Assembly: GCA_002305265.1 (NCBI GenBank)
Contig: DBQP01000017.1
Coordinates: 52,130 to 116,129, forward strand
Source of the DNA: Prevotellaceae bacterium UBA1391
Lineage (GTDB): Bacteria > Bacteroidota > Bacteroidia > Bacteroidales > Bacteroidaceae
Length of the DNA: 64,000 nucleotides
Direction of reading: 5' to 3'
Positions within the stretch are counted from its first letter, which is position 1. Every line of letters begins with the position of its first letter. Of the stretch, positions 50,698-60,242 are shown piece after piece. The position numbers and the translations under genes were made by a program. The notes beneath the pieces are model-generated. The model worked only from the letters and a program-made list of their open reading frames with translations. It made no database searches and was not told the DNA's origin.

Positions 50698-51543
50698 ATG
50701 GCACTCACCTATCATAAGAAAGACGACGAACGCGAGGAGAAGAACACGGCGGATCCGTGGCGCGTGTTCGGTATGGGATACCGACGGGAGAAAGCACCGA
50801 ACGTGCCCGTCGCAGCCACGCTCACCGGAGGTTTCAAGGACGAGACCATCGCGGCCTATCTCGACGGCAGCGCCTCGCCCGCCACCATCCGCGACGTGCA
50901 GCGGCAGGCGGCCGCCAATCCCTCGCTGGCCGCCTTCCTGCGCCTGGCGCAGGACATCGACGAAGACGTGATCGGACAGATGCGCGACGGACACTTGGCC
51001 GAACTGCCGCTCACGGCCGTGGCCGCCAGCGAGCGCACCGGTTGCAACGCCTGCGGACTGCGCTGCGAGGAGTACGTGCTCCAGAGCCGCGGCGTCCACT
51101 ACGACGACGTCGAGCTCGTCCGACAGTCGCAGCAGCACGGCTGGCTCCGCCCCGACGGCATGCGCATCGGCGACGTCGGCAATGCCCTCTCGCTCTGCGG
51201 ACTGCACGTGGAGAAGCACTTCGGCTGCACGCTCGAACTGGCCGCCGAGTGGCTCCGGCAGGGTCGCAGCCTCATCCTCGTGGTCGACGGAGGCGAACTT
51301 GTCGGCGACCCCGTGCAGGAGCGCCTCGAGGACCTCTACATCGGCGGAATCCCCGACCACGCCGTCGTCCTGCGGGCGGTGGATTTCGAGGCCGGGACGG
51401 TGGACATCTTCGACCCGCAGGGCAAGCCCGAGGGCGACACATGGCCCATCGCCCAGTTCGACGACGCATGGGCCGACTCCAGCCGCTACGCCGTCGTCGT
51501 GAGCCATCCCGGCGCCGAGAACGCCTGGCAGGAGGAGGCTTGA
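50698..51543 (+). CDS. Anti-sigma-like N-terminus fused to a predicted C39/papain-like cysteine peptidase domain
   Basis: A 281-residue soluble protein without signal peptide or membrane helix. Residues 45-90 (AAYLDGSASPATIRDVQRQAAANPSLAAFLRLAQDIDED region) resemble the short helical segment seen before anti-sigma factors' membrane anchors. Residues 113-270 look like a C39/papain-like fold: CGLRCEEYVLQSRG with candidate nucleophile Cys119, a later DHAVVLRAVDF with His221, and DIFDPQG with Asp239. It directly follows the sigma factor gene, so proteolytic control of sigma activity is a natural hypothesis. The enzyme activity is inferred from motif order only. Confidence 0.6.
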   Translation: MALTYHKKDDEREEKNTADPWRVFGMGYRREKAPNVPVAATLTGGFKDETIAAYLDGSASPATIRDVQRQAAANPSLAAFLRLAQDIDEDVIGQMRDGHLAELPLTAVAASERTGCNACGLRCEEYVLQSRGVHYDDVELVRQSQQHGWLRPDGMRIGDVGNALSLCGLHVEKHFGCTLELAAEWLRQGRSLILVVDGGELVGDPVQERLEDLYIGGIPDHAVVLRAVDFEAGTVDIFDPQGKPEGDTWPIAQFDDAWADSSRYAVVVSHPGAENAWQEEA

Positions 51544-51641
51544 ACCCCACGCCGCGCCATCCGCAGCCGGCGATGAGGCCCGCAAGGCAGGCCGCATCCG
51601 CACCGCCTGCGCCCGACCGCGGCAGCAAAACAACAGCAGAC

Positions 51642-52601
51642 ATGACCACAGACGAACAATACATGGCCCGCTGCATCCAGCTGGCCCGCGGCGGACGGAA
51701 GAATGCAGCGCCCAACCCGATGGTCGGAGCCGTCGTCGTGCACGACGGACGCATCATCGGCGAAGGATACCACGTGCGCTGCGGTGAGCCACATGCCGAG
51801 GTCAACGCCCTCCGGAGCGTCCGGCCCGACGACGAGCCGCTGCTCGCCGAGAGCACCATCTACGTGAGTCTCGAACCCTGCGCCCACTACGGCAAGACGC
51901 CGCCCTGCGCCGACCTCATCATCCGCCGTGGCCTGCGGCGCTGCGTCGTAGGCTGCGTCGACCCCTTTGCGCAGGTGCACGGCCTCGGCATCAGCAAGTT
52001 GCGGGAGGCAGGCATCGACGTCACCGTCGGCGTGCTGGAGGCGCAGTGCCAGCAGCTGAACAGCCGATTCATGACTTTCCACCGCCTGCAGCGGCCCTTC
52101 GTCACACTGAAATGGGCACAGACTGCCGACAGATTCATCGGCTACGAAGGCCAGACCCCCGACCGCCCGCTGCGCATCTCGAACACGCTGACGCGCGCCC
52201 TCTGCCACAAGCGGAGAGCGGAGCACCAGGCCATCCTCGTCGGGACGGGCACACTGCGGGCCGACGCCCCGGCCCTGACCGTACGCGACTGGCCGGGCGA
52301 CGACCCGCGCCGCGTCATCCTCTCCCGCGCCAACGGCACCATCGAAGCGCAGCTCCGCCACCTCTGGGAAGACGGCGTGCAATCGGTGCTGGTGGAGGGC
52401 GGACGCACCGTACTCGAAAGTTTCATGCAGGCCGGCTGCTGGGACGAAGCCTTCGTGGAGACCTCTCCCCACACGCTGGCCGCACTGGCCGGACCGGAGG
52501 TGCGCGGTGTGGCCGCACCGCAACTGCTTCATGCCGAATGGGTGGCAGCCGACACATCGTTCGGACACCTCATCACGCAATACCGCCACGCGCAGTCGTA
52601 G
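51642..52601 (+). CDS. ribD: Riboflavin biosynthesis deaminase/reductase RibD
   Basis: A 319-residue bifunctional enzyme for the second and third steps of riboflavin synthesis. The deaminase half has the zinc site GEPHAEVNAL and SLEPCAHYGKTPPCAD. The reductase half shows FVTLKWAQTADRFIG, GTGTLRADAPALTVRDW and LVEGGRTVLESFMQAG. The start MTTDEQYMARCIQLARGG at 51642 is normal. The preceding gene ends 98 bp upstream, so it may share the sigma-factor transcript. Confidence 0.95.
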   Translation: MTTDEQYMARCIQLARGGRKNAAPNPMVGAVVVHDGRIIGEGYHVRCGEPHAEVNALRSVRPDDEPLLAESTIYVSLEPCAHYGKTPPCADLIIRRGLRRCVVGCVDPFAQVHGLGISKLREAGIDVTVGVLEAQCQQLNSRFMTFHRLQRPFVTLKWAQTADRFIGYEGQTPDRPLRISNTLTRALCHKRRAEHQAILVGTGTLRADAPALTVRDWPGDDPRRVILSRANGTIEAQLRHLWEDGVQSVLVEGGRTVLESFMQAGCWDEAFVETSPHTLAALAGPEVRGVAAPQLLHAEWVAADTSFGHLITQYRHAQS

Positions 52602-52720
52602 TGCGCCGGTCGCACCCACAGAAAGCCCCTGGCACGTCCTGCGCCGTAGTTTCCTCTTCGCTGGAACTGCGGCGCAGGTGCGTCTGGTCGGGTCCGACGT
52701 CGCCTGCACTGGCCAGCCTG

Positions 52721-52962
52721 TCCACAGGTCCCGACTTCTGGCAGCGCGTGTTGAAAAAGAACGTGGCGCATCTTATTAAAAATCTTGGTGCATCTTTTAA
52801 AAAATTGTGGCGCACCGCTGCAGAGGGTTAAGTGCGGAGAGAACCTTCTGGCAGCGCGTGCTGAAAAAAATATAGATGCATCTTTTAAAAAATTGTGACG
52901 CACCGCCGGACGCAGCGCTCAGCGCGCAGAAAGTTCAGGCAGAGCGCGTTAAAAAACGTCTT
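52721..52962. repeat. 22-bp-register array, cores GGYGCATCTT and AGCGCGTG, eleven units
   Basis: Units start every 22 bp from 52721 to 52941. Related units recur in order: AGCGCGTG at 52743 and 52853; GGYGCATCTT or GATGCATCTT at 52765, 52787 and 52875; GGCGCACCGC or GACGCACCGC at 52809 and 52897; units ending CTTCTGGC at 52721 and 52831. So a five-unit block (110 bp) is itself repeated in register. The gap 52602-53216 holds no gene. Confidence 0.85.
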
Positions 52963-53064
52963 GCTGCTCCTGATTTGCACCGCAGATAGCCCTAAATTTC
53001 ATTAAAAACGAAGTCGGATGAATGAAAAAGGGGGCTTTCTGTTCCGTATCGCAATAAATTTCCG

Positions 53065-53072
53065 TATTTTTG
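53065..53072 (+). promoter_or_regulatory. Promoter -7 box (TATTTTTG)
   Basis: TATTTTTGCAG about 145 nt upstream of the DUF6242 lipoprotein gene, in an AT-rich stretch. Confidence 0.65.
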
Positions 53073-53216
53073 CAGACTATAAGCATGGACTTACTTCGCT
53101 GAAAAGGTCATCCCGACCATCGGACCGTGCGGACCGAAAGGGGCGCACGAGGGTGGCGGCTGGGGCGAAGGCGCGGGTTGAGAGACCTGCAGGGGCCAAC
53201 TGACATTACAGCAGCA

Positions 53217-54614
53217 ATGAAACAAATACCTCTGAAGCTCGCAGCGATTGCAGCGGCCGGTCTGATGATGACGGCCTGCATCTCCAGCGAAGACGACGCC
53301 GTCACGACACAGGAGACGGTGATCACGTCCTACGCCGTGAGCGACATCGTGACGACGCTCTACACCACCTCCTCGACGGGGGCGGACAGTGCCTACACCC
53401 GGACCATCTCCGGATCGGACATCTACTTCAACATCGACCAGGTGAACAACCGCATCTATTCCATCGACTCGCTGCCGCAGTGGGTCGACCTCTCGCGTGT
53501 CGTGACGTCGTTCACCAGCTACGGAACGGTGTATTGCCGCCAGCGCGGACAGAGCGACTTCTTCTATTTCACTTCGGGCGAGGACTCCGTGGACTACACG
53601 CAGAAGGTGGAGTTCCTCGTCGTGGCCACCGACGGCGTCTCGACACGCCACTACACGGCCGAACTCTACAAGGCAACGAGCGCGTCCGACTCGCTCTACT
53701 GGAGCGATGCGAGCGCCGCTGGCCTGCAGCTGGCGGGCCGCCACCGCACGCTGTCGCTGAACGACGTGCTCTACGTGTTTGCCGAGAACGGCGGCAGCCC
53801 GACGGTCAGCACGCTCGACGCGAAGACCTCCGGTGCGGTCTTCACGGCCCCGGCACTGCTCAAGGGCGCCGCGGCTGCGATTGACTACCGCAGCATTACC
53901 CTCTTCGGCGGCCGCTTCTATGCCCTGGACGCCAACGGCGCACTCTATGCGGCGCAGCCTGAGAGCGGCGCGACGGCATGGACGAAAGTGGCCGACACGG
54001 CGTTCACGCAATTGCTCGCAGCGGATGCCTACTACCTCTACGCCACCGACGGAACGGCGATTCTCGCCTCCAGCGACCTGAAGACGTGGACGGAGAACGG
54101 CAACACTTCGCTCCAGTATCTGCCACAGGCCGGAACAGCCACCTCGGTTGCTTACGAAAGCCGCACGAACAGCGCGCTCCAGCAAGTCGTAATGACTGGT
54201 CTGTCGGCGGCCGACGGCGCTCAGACTGCCGTGTGGATGAAGACGGCGGCACAAGACGCGGAAAGCAATCAGACGTGGAGCTGCATCCGCCACGATGTGT
54301 CCGACGCCCGTGCACTTCCCTACATGGCCGATGTGCAGCTCCTGCGCTTCGGCGGCAACCTCTATGCGCTGGGCGGCGCGACGCCAGACGCTGCGGCTGA
54401 GAATGCCGTCAGCGCGGCAGACGCCTACAAATATTTCTACACGTCGGGCGACCACGGCATCAACTGGCGCCGTGTGACGTCCGGCATGCGCTTGCCCGAC
54501 GGCCTGCGCGAGCACGATGGCGCGCCCGTGACGGCCGCCGTGGCCGGCGGACACGTCTGGATTGTGCAGAGCGGCGGCTACGTCTGGCGCGGCACGATCA
54601 GCAGCGCGCAATAG
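53217..54614 (+). CDS. DUF6242-like Bacteroidota lipoprotein
   Basis: A 465-residue protein. The start MKQIPLKLAAIAAAGLMMTAC is a lipoprotein signal with Cys21 as the anchor, followed by acidic residues typical of surface-exposed Bacteroidota lipoproteins. The N-terminal domain is beta-rich, and the remainder contains kelch-like strands (ITLFGGRFYALDANGALYA; LLRFGGNLYALGG). It resembles DUF6242 proteins; function unknown. The next gene, a DUF6089 barrel, follows after 287 bp that contain a 22-bp array, so co-transcription is uncertain. Confidence 0.78.
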   Translation: MKQIPLKLAAIAAAGLMMTACISSEDDAVTTQETVITSYAVSDIVTTLYTTSSTGADSAYTRTISGSDIYFNIDQVNNRIYSIDSLPQWVDLSRVVTSFTSYGTVYCRQRGQSDFFYFTSGEDSVDYTQKVEFLVVATDGVSTRHYTAELYKATSASDSLYWSDASAAGLQLAGRHRTLSLNDVLYVFAENGGSPTVSTLDAKTSGAVFTAPALLKGAAAAIDYRSITLFGGRFYALDANGALYAAQPESGATAWTKVADTAFTQLLAADAYYLYATDGTAILASSDLKTWTENGNTSLQYLPQAGTATSVAYESRTNSALQQVVMTGLSAADGAQTAVWMKTAAQDAESNQTWSCIRHDVSDARALPYMADVQLLRFGGNLYALGGATPDAAAENAVSAADAYKYFYTSGDHGINWRRVTSGMRLPDGLREHDGAPVTAAVAGGHVWIVQSGGYVWRGTISSAQ

Positions 54615-54654
54615 CCTGCCAGCGCAGGGCCGACGCCGGCTTGCCGCAAGGGGT

Positions 54655-54764
54655 GCGAACGTGCGAAAGCAAACCCGCGAACGTGCAAAGGTCATTCCAC
54701 GAACGCCTGAAAGCACATCGGCGAACGTGCGACAATAAATCTGCGAACATGCGTGCCGGCCCAA
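54655..54764. repeat. 22-bp-register array, core GCGAACGTGC, five units
   Basis: Units start at 54655, 54677, 54699, 54721 and 54743. Four begin GCGAAC; the third begins ACGAAC. The second half is A-rich and variable. It fills much of the gap between the DUF6242 and DUF6089 genes. Confidence 0.88.
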
Positions 54765-54901
54765 GCACTTGCAAAAGAAACAAACGGAGCGCCCCTCCCC
54801 AGCGGTCGGCCTCCCGCCATTCCAACGACTGTACACTGAAAATTCGGAGCCGATGCCTCCCGCACAACCTGCCGGCGCAGCGTCTCCCCTCCCGATAGCC
54901 C

Positions 54902-55579
54902 ATGACTCGCCTTGTCTCACGCATCCTGCTGATCGTCCTGCTGTCCGTCGGCCTACAGGCCCGCGCACAGGATACGGAATATGCCTTCGAACTCGGTGTG
55001 ACAGCCGGAGCCACTGGCTATCTCGGCGACGTCAACCCGCATGCCATCTACGGAAACGTGAGCTCGGCGGTGGGACTGATCGGACGCTGGAACATCAATC
55101 CCCGCCAGGCACTGCTGCTCAACATCACCGCGGGCAAGCTGACGGGAAACGCTGCTGACTTCAAGAACCACTTCCCCGACAATCCCGACACGGAATGGGA
55201 ATTCAGCAACTCGGTCGTCGACGTGAGCGCGCAATACGAGCTCTCGTTCTTCGCCTACGGACAAGGCAGCGGGTTCAGAGGCAGCCGCCGATTCACGCCC
55301 TACATCCATTTCGGGCTCGGCGCCACCGTCGGCAACGGAACGGCCACGGCCAACCTGCCGCTGGGAGCCGGCGTGAAATACAAACTGAAGGAGCGATGGA
55401 ACGTCGGACTCGACTGGACGATGCACTTCTCCATGAGCGACAAGCTCGACGGCATCGAGGACCCCTACCGCATCAAGAGCGGATTCCTCAAGAACAAGGA
55501 CTCCTACTCCTTCACGATGCTCTACCTCTCCTACGACCTCGCGCCCAAGTGCAGCACGTGCCACAACAACTACTACTGA
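54902..55579 (+). CDS. DUF6089-like outer-membrane barrel protein
   Basis: A 225-residue protein with a signal peptide (MTRLVSRILLIVLLSVGLQARAQ) and about eight amphipathic strands (FELGVTAGATGYLGDVNP; GVKYKLKERWNVGLDWTMHF). It ends APKCSTCHNNYY rather than in an aromatic closing strand. In Bacteroidota a DUF6089 protein commonly precedes uppS and bamA, as here, suggesting an envelope-biogenesis context. No function is established. Confidence 0.85.
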   Translation: MTRLVSRILLIVLLSVGLQARAQDTEYAFELGVTAGATGYLGDVNPHAIYGNVSSAVGLIGRWNINPRQALLLNITAGKLTGNAADFKNHFPDNPDTEWEFSNSVVDVSAQYELSFFAYGQGSGFRGSRRFTPYIHFGLGATVGNGTATANLPLGAGVKYKLKERWNVGLDWTMHFSMSDKLDGIEDPYRIKSGFLKNKDSYSFTMLYLSYDLAPKCSTCHNNYY

Positions 55580-55663
55580 GCCGTGGCACGTCGGCCGCAG
55601 CGCGCCATGAAGGCGGCAGGCTGGCGACTTTGCACCGACGGGCGCTCGTCATCATAACGACAC

Positions 55664-55718
55664 GAAGGCCTTCGTGACCAGACGAGAAGGCCTTCGCAAC
55701 ACGACGAGAAGGCCTTCG
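55664..55718. repeat. GAAGGCCTTCG triplet, 22-bp spacing
   Basis: Three perfect copies start at 55664, 55686 and 55708, with spacers rich in GACGA. The gap to uppS (55580-55861) holds no gene. Confidence 0.9.
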
Positions 55719-55861
55719 TCGGAACGTCAGGAGCGACTCGGTGCAAACTCGCCGCGCAGCGGCAACCGATTTTCGGCGCAGGCCACAAGCCCTCACCGCG
55801 CAGGGCGTACGTCCTCACCGCGCAGGCAGCAAACGCAACATACACAACGAAACCACCATAC

Positions 55862-56608
55862 ATGTACATTGACGAGATAGACAAAACGCGCATTCCGCAG
55901 CATGTAGCCATCATCATGGACGGCAACGGCCGCTGGGCGAAAGCACGGGGCATGCAGCGCTCCATGGGCCATCAGGCAGGCTTGCAGAAAGCACACGAAA
56001 TCATGGAGACAGCCGTGAAGCTGGGCATCCGATACATGACGCTGTATACCTTCTCGACCGAGAACTGGAATCGTCCGGCCGATGAGGTGGCCGCGCTCAT
56101 GACCTTGCTGATGAAGAACCTCGAGGAAGAGCTCTTCATGAAGCACGACGCACGCTTCAAGGCCATCGGCGAGGTGTCGCGTCTGCCGAAGGACGTGCAG
56201 GAAGTCGTGCACGAGCTGGAGAACCGGACAAGGAACAACAAGGCAACCTGTATGGTGCTGGCGCTGAGCTACTCCTCCCGATGGGAAATCACAAACGCCA
56301 TGCGACACATGGCCGAGCTCGTGGAAAGCGGACGGCTGAACTCGCACGACGTCGACGAGCAGCTCGTGAGCGACCTGCTCGCCACTGAGTTCATGCCCGA
56401 CCCCGAACTCGTCATCCGCACCGGCGGAGAGCAACGGTTGAGCAACTTCCTCCTGTGGCAGGCAGCCTACAGCGAGTTCTACTTCACGCCCGTCTACTGG
56501 CCCGACTTCGGCGAGGAAGAATTCTGCAAGGCCATCGCCGACTATCAGCACCGACAGCGCCGTTTCGGCAAGACCGGCGAGCAAGTGGAAGACGGCACCA
56601 CCGCCTGA
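55862..56608 (+). CDS. uppS: Isoprenyl transferase / undecaprenyl diphosphate synthase
   Basis: A 248-residue cis-prenyltransferase that extends farnesyl diphosphate to the C55 carrier lipid. The catalytic Asp is in IIMDGNGRWAK, and later motifs are YTFSTENWNRP and the C-terminal DPELVIRTGGEQRLSNFLLWQ with the conserved Arg and Ser. Full length. With uppP elsewhere in the window it supplies and recycles the same carrier. It is the first gene of the bamA-ompH block. Confidence 0.95.
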   Translation: MYIDEIDKTRIPQHVAIIMDGNGRWAKARGMQRSMGHQAGLQKAHEIMETAVKLGIRYMTLYTFSTENWNRPADEVAALMTLLMKNLEEELFMKHDARFKAIGEVSRLPKDVQEVVHELENRTRNNKATCMVLALSYSSRWEITNAMRHMAELVESGRLNSHDVDEQLVSDLLATEFMPDPELVIRTGGEQRLSNFLLWQAAYSEFYFTPVYWPDFGEEEFCKAIADYQHRQRRFGKTGEQVEDGTTA

Positions 56609-56635
56609 GACGCGCACGGCCCAACCGCCGCCGGC

Positions 56636-56701
56636 GCAGTTAGTGCCCACTGCCGGGGCAGATAGAATCCGCTACTGGCACAGATAAATGTCTCTACCGG
56701 C
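56636..56701. repeat. Degenerate 22-bp-register array, core CAGATA, three units
   Basis: Units start at 56636 (GCAGTTAGTG), 56658 (GCAGATAGAA) and 56680 (ACAGATAAAT). Each ends near CTGCCGG, CTACTGG or CTACCGG. It lies in the short gap between uppS and bamA. Confidence 0.65.
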
Positions 56702-56827
56702 ACTCGTCGACCTTCGAACAAGAGAAGTCAACTTATGATCATTGCGAATGGGCGGACGGCTGCAAGCGACACGCGCTGCACCTCCATCGACGCCTCTACA
56801 CCGCCCGATTCGTCAATCCCCGATAAA

Positions 56828-59464
56828 ATGAAAGCAATCCAACGTACCCTTCTTTGCATCTCAATGGCCCTGATGAGCGCTGCGGCCGCACAGGCGCAGC
56901 AGAACGTCGACCGCCCGTCCATCCTCTACGGACAACCGCGGCGCATGCCCATCGGCGGCATCACCGTCGAAGGTGTAGACCAGTACGAAGACTACCAGCT
57001 CATCGGCATCACCGGACTCAATGTAGGCGAGGTGATCGACGTCCCCGGCGACGACATCACCGACGCCATCCGACGCCTCTGGGACTACAACCTCTTCAGC
57101 GACATCCGCATCGAGGCTGAGAAAATCCAGAACGACAGCATCTATCTCAAGATTGTCCTGGCTGCGCGTCCGAAAGTCTCGAAGGTCAACATCAACGGTG
57201 TGAAGAAGGCGGAGAAAGACGACCTTGAGAAGAGCATCGGCATCGTGGCAGGCAACCAGATGACACCGAACATGGAGGACCGCGCCAAGCAAGTCATCCA
57301 GAAATACTTCGACGAGAAGGGATTCAAGAATGCCACGACGGAAATCCGCCAGAGCGACGACATCAACAACAAGGACCAGATCATCGTCGACGTCAACATC
57401 GACAAGCACGAGAAGGTCAAGGTGAACCGCATCTACATCACCGGCAACGACCACATCCCCACCAAGAAGTTCCACGGCGGATTCTTCTCCGGCGGCCTGC
57501 TCAAGAAGACCAACGAGAAGGGTTTCAAGTCGCTCTTCAAGGCCAAGAAGTTCATTGCCGAGAAGTTTGAGGAAGACAAAGACCGCGTCATCGAGAAATA
57601 CAACGAGCTCGGCTATCGCGACGCCAGCATCATCTCCGACTCCGTCGTGCAGGTGGCCGACAATCTCGTCGACGTCTACATCAACATCGACGAAGGCCAG
57701 CGCTACTACCTGCGCAACATCGCCTGGGCCGGCAACACCATCTTCATGACCGACGGACTCAACCAGACCCTCCGCATGAAGCGCGGCGACGTCTACAACC
57801 AGAAGAAGCTGGAGGAGCGTCTGCACAGCGACGAGGATGCCGTCTCGAACTATTACTTCAACCAGGGCTACGTCTTCAACCAGATCCGCCCCGTCGAAAC
57901 AGAAGTCGACGGCGACTCCGTCGACCTGGAGATTCGCATCCACGAGGGCAACCAGGCCACCATCAACCGCATCAATATATATGGTAACACGCGCGTGTAC
58001 GAAGAGGTCATCCGCCGCGAGCTCAAACTCAAGCCCGGCGACCTGTTCACGATGGACGCCTTCAAGATGTCGTACCAGGAAATTGGGCAAATGGGGCACT
58101 TCGATCCGGAGCAGCTCAAGTTCGAGCCCAAGCAGAATGACGACCAGAGCACCGTCGACCTCAACCTCGGCCTCACGCCCAAAGCGTCCGACCAGGTGGA
58201 GCTCTCGCTGGGCTGGGGATACACCGGCGTCATCCTCAAGGCGGGCCTGAAGTTCACCAACTTCTCCATGCGCAACCTCTTCGGCAAAGACCGACTGCAC
58301 CGCGGCGTCCTCCCGCAGGGCGACGGTCAGCAGCTCGAGCTCTCCGCCTCCACCAACGGATCCTACTACCAGCAGTACAACATCTCCTTCTACGACCCCT
58401 GGTTCGGCCGCAAGCGCCCCACGTCGTTCTCCATCTCCGCCTTCTATTCGAAGTATACGGACGTCAATTCGAGTTACTACAACAACTCCTACATGAACTC
58501 CTATTACTCGATGCTCTACGGCTACGGCAACTACAACAGCTCCTACTACAACAATTACTCGTCCTACTACGACCCCGACAAATACCTGCAGGTGTACGGT
58601 CTGAGCATCGGATGGGGCAAGCGACTCAACTGGCCCGACAACCGCTTTGCCTTCTCGGCGACGCTCGGATTCACCCGTTACGAACTGAAGGACTGGGAGT
58701 ACTTCCTCATCACCGACGGCGCGAGCAACAACCTCAACCTCACGCTCGCACTCAACCGCTCGTCCATCGACAATCAGGTGTTCCCCCGCTCGGGCTCGCA
58801 GATCAGTTTCTCCGTCGCCCTCACGCCGCCTTATTCGCTCTGGGATGGCAAGGACTACGCCTATCTCAATGCCCACACCACCTCCGCCGATGCCGACCGT
58901 CTGAGAAATCAGCAGGAAATGTACCGCTGGATCGAGTACCACAAGTGGAAGTTCACGTCCCGCTTCTTCACGCCGCTCTCCAGCGCCACGAAGTGCTTCG
59001 TGCTCATGACGCGCTTCGATCTCGGTCTGCTCGGCCACTACAACAAGAACAAGAAGTCGCCCTTCGAGACTTTCTACGTCGGTGGCGACGGCATGTCGGG
59101 CTACAGCAGCTCCTACTATTCAGAAACGATCGGTCTGCGCGGCTACGACAACGGTGCCCTCACGCCGATGGGATATTCCGGCTATGCCTATACGCGCATG
59201 TCGCTCGAGCTGCGCTATCCGCTCATGCTCAACAACTCCACGAACATCTATGCCCTTGCCTTCGCCGAGGCGGGCAACGCCTGGAACGAGGTCAAGAGCT
59301 TCAATCCGTTCGACCTCAAGCGGTCGGCCGGTGTGGGCGTGCGCCTCTTCCTCCCCATGATCGGCATGATGGGCATCGACTGGGCCTACGGCTTCGACAA
59401 GGTGTTCGGCTCGAAGAGCTACGGCGGCAGCCAGTTCCACTTTGTCCTCGGCCAGGAATTCTAA
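56828..59464 (+). CDS. bamA: Outer-membrane protein assembly factor BamA
   Basis: An 878-residue Omp85 protein. The start at 56828 gives a signal peptide (MKAIQRTLLCISMALMSAAAAQA); a longer frame upstream has none. POTRA domains run to about residue 450 (ITVEGVDQYEDYQLIGITGL; KVNRIYITGNDHIPT; INRINIYGNTRVYEEVIRREL), then the 16-strand barrel with the late VRLFLPMIGMMGIDWAYGFD and a closing strand ending in Phe. It folds and inserts outer-membrane barrels. Around residues 539-590 a loop is extremely rich in Tyr, Ser and Asn. It is followed by two chaperone genes. Confidence 0.95.
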   Translation: MKAIQRTLLCISMALMSAAAAQAQQNVDRPSILYGQPRRMPIGGITVEGVDQYEDYQLIGITGLNVGEVIDVPGDDITDAIRRLWDYNLFSDIRIEAEKIQNDSIYLKIVLAARPKVSKVNINGVKKAEKDDLEKSIGIVAGNQMTPNMEDRAKQVIQKYFDEKGFKNATTEIRQSDDINNKDQIIVDVNIDKHEKVKVNRIYITGNDHIPTKKFHGGFFSGGLLKKTNEKGFKSLFKAKKFIAEKFEEDKDRVIEKYNELGYRDASIISDSVVQVADNLVDVYINIDEGQRYYLRNIAWAGNTIFMTDGLNQTLRMKRGDVYNQKKLEERLHSDEDAVSNYYFNQGYVFNQIRPVETEVDGDSVDLEIRIHEGNQATINRINIYGNTRVYEEVIRRELKLKPGDLFTMDAFKMSYQEIGQMGHFDPEQLKFEPKQNDDQSTVDLNLGLTPKASDQVELSLGWGYTGVILKAGLKFTNFSMRNLFGKDRLHRGVLPQGDGQQLELSASTNGSYYQQYNISFYDPWFGRKRPTSFSISAFYSKYTDVNSSYYNNSYMNSYYSMLYGYGNYNSSYYNNYSSYYDPDKYLQVYGLSIGWGKRLNWPDNRFAFSATLGFTRYELKDWEYFLITDGASNNLNLTLALNRSSIDNQVFPRSGSQISFSVALTPPYSLWDGKDYAYLNAHTTSADADRLRNQQEMYRWIEYHKWKFTSRFFTPLSSATKCFVLMTRFDLGLLGHYNKNKKSPFETFYVGGDGMSGYSSSYYSETIGLRGYDNGALTPMGYSGYAYTRMSLELRYPLMLNNSTNIYALAFAEAGNAWNEVKSFNPFDLKRSAGVGVRLFLPMIGMMGIDWAYGFDKVFGSKSYGGSQFHFVLGQEF

Positions 59465-59618
59465 CAACTCAGCCCTCGCTTCCCACAGTATCTTCACCGA
59501 CGGAGCGCGGCTGCAGCGCCACAGCCCTCAGCCGCCTTCGTCCTTGCATACAAACCCATCCACATTCATCTGGCCGGTACTGCCGGCCCAACATCGAACA
59601 ACGTAATCTCCTACACCT

Positions 59619-60134
59619 ATGAAACGTATTTTCCTCATGGTGGCCTTGGCGCTGACGAGCCTGGTTGCCGCACACGCACAGAAATTTGCTCTCGTCGACA
59701 TGGAATACATCCTGCGCAACGTTCCCGCCTACGAGCGGGCCAACGAGCAGCTCAACCAAGTGTCCAAGAAGTGGGAAGCCGAAGTCGACGCCATCTTGCA
59801 GGACGTCGAGGCACAGTATAAGAAGTATCAGTCGGAGTCCGTCTTCCTCTCCGATGCGCAGAAGCAGAAGACCGAAGAGGCCATCATGAAGAAGGAGAAA
59901 GAGGCCAGCGACCTCAAGAAAAAATACTTCGGCAGCGACGGCGAGCTCTTCAAGAAGCGCCAGAGCCTCATGGCCCCCATCCAGGACGAAATCTACAACG
60001 CCGTGAAGGACATCAGCGACCAGCGCGGCTATCAGCTCGTCATCGACCGCGCCAGCGGTGCCAGCATCATCTTCGCCTCGCCCAAGATCGACATCTCCGA
60101 CGAGGTGCTGCAGAAGCTGGGCTACGCGCAATGA
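59619..60134 (+). CDS. OmpH/Skp-family periplasmic chaperone (first copy)
   Basis: A 171-residue protein with a signal peptide (MKRIFLMVALALTSLVAAHAQ) and a long coiled-coil region (about 35-115) rich in Lys, Glu and Gln. Skp holds unfolded outer-membrane proteins as a trimer and hands them to BamA. It lies 154 bp after bamA and 108 bp before a second, diverged copy. The C-terminal DISDEVLQKLG is typical of Bacteroidota OmpH. Confidence 0.92.
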   Translation: MKRIFLMVALALTSLVAAHAQKFALVDMEYILRNVPAYERANEQLNQVSKKWEAEVDAILQDVEAQYKKYQSESVFLSDAQKQKTEEAIMKKEKEASDLKKKYFGSDGELFKKRQSLMAPIQDEIYNAVKDISDQRGYQLVIDRASGASIIFASPKIDISDEVLQKLGYAQ

Positions 60135-60242
60135 TTCCCATCCCCGCCCGCTCCCTCGCTCCGCGGCCGCATGCCGTGCTGAAAGAGCCGGGCACACGCC
60201 CAAGCAACGAAAAAACTAAAAAATAAGCAACCCCAAACAGCA

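Noticed and set aside
42791..54764. CRISPR arrays
   Set aside because: The periodic arrays have a repeat core of about 8-12 bp and a 22-bp period, far too short for CRISPR repeat plus spacer. Several units are diverged, and no cas gene is present.
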